Made by a program: the position numbers and the translations under genes
The notes under the pieces: generated by a model
Seen by the model: the letters and a program-made list of their open reading frames with translations, nothing else
Database searches by the model: none
What the model was told of the DNA's origin: nothing
Shown here: piece after piece, positions 60,801 to 64,000 of the stretch
Layout: every line of letters starts with the position of its first letter
Position numbering within the stretch: position 1 is the first letter of the stretch
Assembly (NCBI RefSeq): GCF_022458985.1
Contig: NC_061777.1
Span: 9,774,668-9,838,667 of the forward strand
DNA: 64,000 bases
Source of the DNA: Mugil cephalus
Taxonomy: Eukaryota; Chordata; Actinopteri; Mugiliformes; Mugilidae
Reading direction: 5' to 3'

Positions 60801-61740
60801 ACACTCTGTATCAACAGCTGCATGTCTAACCTCTTGATTATCAGACATGAACAACTTGAATTAGCCCTTGTTCGTACAATGGTGCTAATTGGCATGCTTT
60901 CAACCGGACAAAGGTAATCAAGAGGCAATGATTAAGCCAGTCTGTATCTGACTGGGTATGTCTTGAGTGTGCGGTGGTTTCTAACATGATCAATACCAGT
61001 CACACTTTCTCCTGACCTTAAATGTCACTTTAAAAACGTAACCCCATGCATCCAAATGAGGAAATCCAGGCAGAGAGAGATGCCTAGTCTGCTAGAAGAA
61101 AAGGTCTATTTATTGTAATGCTGTACACCTTGAAATAACATGCAGTTTTTTTTTTGTATATTTTCCAATTATGTGACCTATTTCTCCCTCTCTATGACTG
61201 ACTCATGTTATGTTGGGTCGCCAGCTGATTACCATCGCTGAATATGTCAGTTATTCTTTGTGACTGCCATATTAATTTCAGCTAGAATGAATCACTTCCA
61301 CATTCAAGTATGTGACCTCATGCATCACACCCCTAATCTCTGTGACAGCCTGCCTCATGCCACTACCCTGATTTCTGTAGAAATATGCAGGGGGACTGAA
61401 GTATTCAGATAATTCGCACCTTCAGCCATCCCTGAAAAGACTGCCTGAAATTCACAAAATGTTCAGCTCCCAGTAATTGCAGGACTGGAGGGAGCACGAT
61501 GGCACTGGCTATTGTTTCAAAATAGCCACTATGTGTAACATGCATCCTTCAAGTGCGGTTGTGGTGGGTGTTCTGATCCGGGAGAGACGGCATGGATTTT
61601 ATGTAGTCTAGCCTCGTTCTGTGTACTGATGCTGAAAGATGGAATTATTCATGAGGCTATATGTTGCGATTGCAGGTCCGTACAACGGAAACACGGACCC
61701 GTCGTAGTGTTGTTACCAGACTATGTATAATTGGACATCT
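60801..61740. other. intergenic, nothing recognised
   Basis: No exon, RNA gene or clear repeat seen between the transposon fragment and the PLCXD3 promoter. Confidence 0.4.
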
Positions 61741-61982
61741 AACCACCGTCCAGCCGCATTTTCATAACTGTGCTACAGGCCAGTGTGTGCGTGCTGCTCT
61801 GGGGGTGTGTGTGTGAGAGAGAAAACGTCAGGCAAGGAAGGGAAAAGTGTGTGTTCGAGTGCGCCTGAGTGTGCTGTGTGTTTGTGTGGAGAGGGAGGGA
61901 GAACGAGAGAAAGAGAGAGCGCGCACTCCAGGTTGGCGCAGGCACCGGTCCGGGAGAACGGAGCGTTGTGCAAGGTGGCAGC
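61741..61982 (+). promoter_or_regulatory. plcxd3: PLCXD3 promoter / 5' UTR region
   Basis: GC- and GA-rich sequence (GAGAGAGAAAACG, GGGAGGGAGAACGAGAGAAA, CGGTCCGGGAGAACGGAGCG) directly ahead of the start codon. No TATA box is apparent. The frame stays open upstream to another ATG at 61869. Confidence 0.5.
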
Positions 61983-62085
61983 ATGGCTTCGTCTCACGGG
62001 AGAAGCGACCAGCGGTTCGCAGACTGGATGGCAAGTTTACCACAGAGCATGCACACTATTCCGCTCACCAACCTGGCCATACCCG
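61983..62085 (+). CDS. plcxd3: PLCXD3 coding exon 1 (gene continues past the window)
   Basis: N-terminus of phosphatidylinositol-specific phospholipase C X-domain containing protein 3, a small cytosolic protein with a PI-PLC X domain. The exon encodes 34 residues plus one base: M-A-S-S-H-G-R-S-D, then F-A-D-W-M-A-S-L-P-Q-S-M-H and I-P-L-T-N-L-A-I-P-G, against human M-A-S-S-Q-G and A-D-W-M-A-T-L-P-E-S-M-H-S-I-P-L-T-N-L-A-I-P-G. Donor CCCG|GTAGGT. The catalytic S-H-D motif would open exon 2, which is not in the window. The start was chosen by homology and its context GGCAGCATGG; an in-frame ATG at 61869 would add 38 residues of no known resemblance. Confidence 0.95.
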
Positions 62086-64000
62086 GTAGGTGTTTCTTTC
62101 CGTCCATCTCATTTTATTACGCGCGCAATGCACATGCCGAGCCTATGTGATGTGAGAAATACCCAAATTGACCGTGAAGTCTGACACCGCGGACACCGAG
62201 CTGCGTTGCAAAGTTTGATGTTTTTACTTTGCAATATCAACTCGTGCAACCAAAATCCCCGGTACTTTCACTGCACCCCATTAGAACAAAGATTAAAACC
62301 TGTTGCGCAACACGAGAAGTGCCATGTAGCCTATTTTGAACAGTTCGGCTTGCTCCTGTTTGGAGGTTATAAATAATACACAGATGATTGATGCTTCCAC
62401 CGCCGGATGAGAGACCCCGAGGTAAAAACGGGATTCAAAATAAATGGCCCATGCAGCTGTGTTTCGAGTATGAATTTAGGCGTTTGTTCTGGGGTGGTGG
62501 CTGGAGAGGAGATGGAGAGAGAGAGTGGGATGGGTTCTGTCTGTGTACTCAGATGATCACAGTGCTTCCCATAGAAAATGAGCTGTTGGCCCTCTAGCCA
62601 ATCAGCGCGCAGGTCTCTTAACTCCATTCAAATTGGAAACGCTGGTTGTAAAGCCCAGTGCTGATCTGACTGATGGAATGGCAAATTAGCAGCCAGTTAA
62701 TTCCATATCTGCTGCCTAGCGATTATCACACCTCCACACAAATCGCTTTCATTCTTCATTTCTGCAATTTCTAATCCTTTGTGCTTCCCCGTCTCCTCTC
62801 ATCCTCTTCCCCGTCTCAGTTCCCCTCTTTGCCTCTCCACATCTCTCTCATGTTGAACTACAAATACCTGCTGTGTTTAGAGGTGGCATGTGCAATGAGG
62901 GCATTTAAGATGCAAATGGTTGAGCGCTTCATGTCCAATGAGGCGTGGTTTATGGCCAATTCTGACCACAGCTTCCAACATACACATACACACCTAATTT
63001 TTAGATTTAACTCCTTGAAGACACAAATGTGATTACATGCATTACCCTTTGATTTTAAATTTGCTGGATTACAAGAAATGTGGTGTTAAAAAAAAAGTTC
63101 ATCCGTGCCCAAGCAGGATGAGAACATGTTTGGCTTTGGCCTGCAACTCAGCTCCTCTTAGTTTATCCTCCATTTGGCTACAGGCTCTGTAAATACACCC
63201 CCAAATCTTTACACTTACTCGTGTTTGCGTGTCACATTTGGCTGTGTGTTTGCACAGATAAACTCCCCAAATTCGCAGGATTTCATCAGATCTTATTTTA
63301 GCATCAACCATGTGTGCTCACTGGGGCGAGCATGTGCCGGATTTCTTTCAAAACTCTGTGTCTCATATCACATTCTCTTTTTTTCTTCCCTCTCTTCTTA
63401 GAACTCAGCATTGAGACTTTGTTCAAACAGGATTAAAGCTGGCATGGAAAAGACAACAGTTTAATTTCTTCCACAAGTTTTGTCTCTCTTTTTAGTTTGA
63501 CGATTATTAAATCCTGGATTTTTGCTGGAAAATGCTGCCGTAGAATTCCCACTCTGCAGCTGCTGCCTGTAAATTAGTGATGCTATTTTCTTTTGAGAGC
63601 GAAAAGTCTGAACGATCCAGGTCAAGGTAGTGCTCCGCCACATAGGATAATATGATGGGATGGTGCTTTCCTGTTGCTGCTAAAACCCTCACAGTCTGTG
63701 TTTGCTTTGCCAGCTTTGCACAGCTGTACTCATTAGTGCACACACCCTACTGTATGATTAGCAGTGAATATTTTTTAAGGTGTTGTGGTGACAGAGACAA
63801 TTACAGTAATTATCATCTGGTCTTTATAACGTTTTAATGGAATCCATTTGACGCATTTTAAACAATTGGTTTATGAGCTACATCAGCCAATAGAAACATT
63901 ATAATGTCGATTCTCAACGTAGCATTGGTGTTTGACGTATACAACATCTTGAGCTCCTGGCGTGAAACCAGTTGACAAGCTACAGCGCATAGGATGCTAA
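62086..64000 (+). other. plcxd3: PLCXD3 intron 1 (partial)
   Basis: At least 1.9 kb of intron. No exon 2 (S-H-D-S-F-like) sequence was found before the window ends, and no repeat was recognised. Confidence 0.6.

Overview
The window is nuclear DNA from a vertebrate, almost certainly a ray-finned (teleost) fish. It carries split genes with GT-AG introns, several fish-type Tc1/mariner remnants, a tRNA-headed SINE, hAT and other MITEs, and many microsatellites. Four protein genes can be read exon by exon and match a known vertebrate neighbourhood (human 5p13: GHR - FBXO4 - RIMOC1/C5orf51 - OXCT1 - PLCXD3).

Layout: 1-13,000 has no convincing coding exon. It holds three decayed Tc1-like copies and a CpG-rich block at about 5.7-7.2 kb with a strong minus-strand splice donor. 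By synteny this block is a candidate promoter/leader exon of a leftward gene such as ghr. FBXO4 lies on the minus strand (CDS 15979 down to 13341, 7 exons, 414 aa). RIMOC1 lies just upstream of it on the same strand (CDS 19805 down to 17027, 6 exons, 277 aa), and its 3' end is only about 200 bp from the FBXO4 start codon. RIMOC1 and OXCT1 diverge from a 1.2 kb intergenic region that contains a LINE remnant with a long GATA tract. OXCT1 fills 20,991-59,146 on the plus strand (17 coding exons, 527 aa, complete). Most of its introns are short, but introns 7, 13 and 15 are 8-10 kb and host most of the repeats. PLCXD3 begins at 61,983 on the plus strand; only coding exon 1 is inside the window.

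Functions: FBXO4 is an SCF substrate adaptor. RIMOC1 links the MON1-CCZ1 complex to RAB7A in mitophagy. OXCT1 is the mitochondrial enzyme that activates ketone bodies. PLCXD3 is a PI-PLC X-domain protein. They are a conserved syntenic block, not a pathway or operon.

Most notable: OXCT1 intron 9 looks like a minor-spliceosome (U12) intron. Two CACGTG sites, one a perfect CLEAR box, sit directly upstream of the RIMOC1 ATG. A ZNF143-type element lies in the tiny FBXO4 promoter. A perfect 21-bp inverted repeat at 856-906 looks like a template-switch event inside an old transposon. No new multi-gene system was found; this is an ordinary, well-conserved vertebrate locus with interesting non-coding detail. 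Exon calls come from reading splice sites and comparing with remembered human proteins; no alignment was run.
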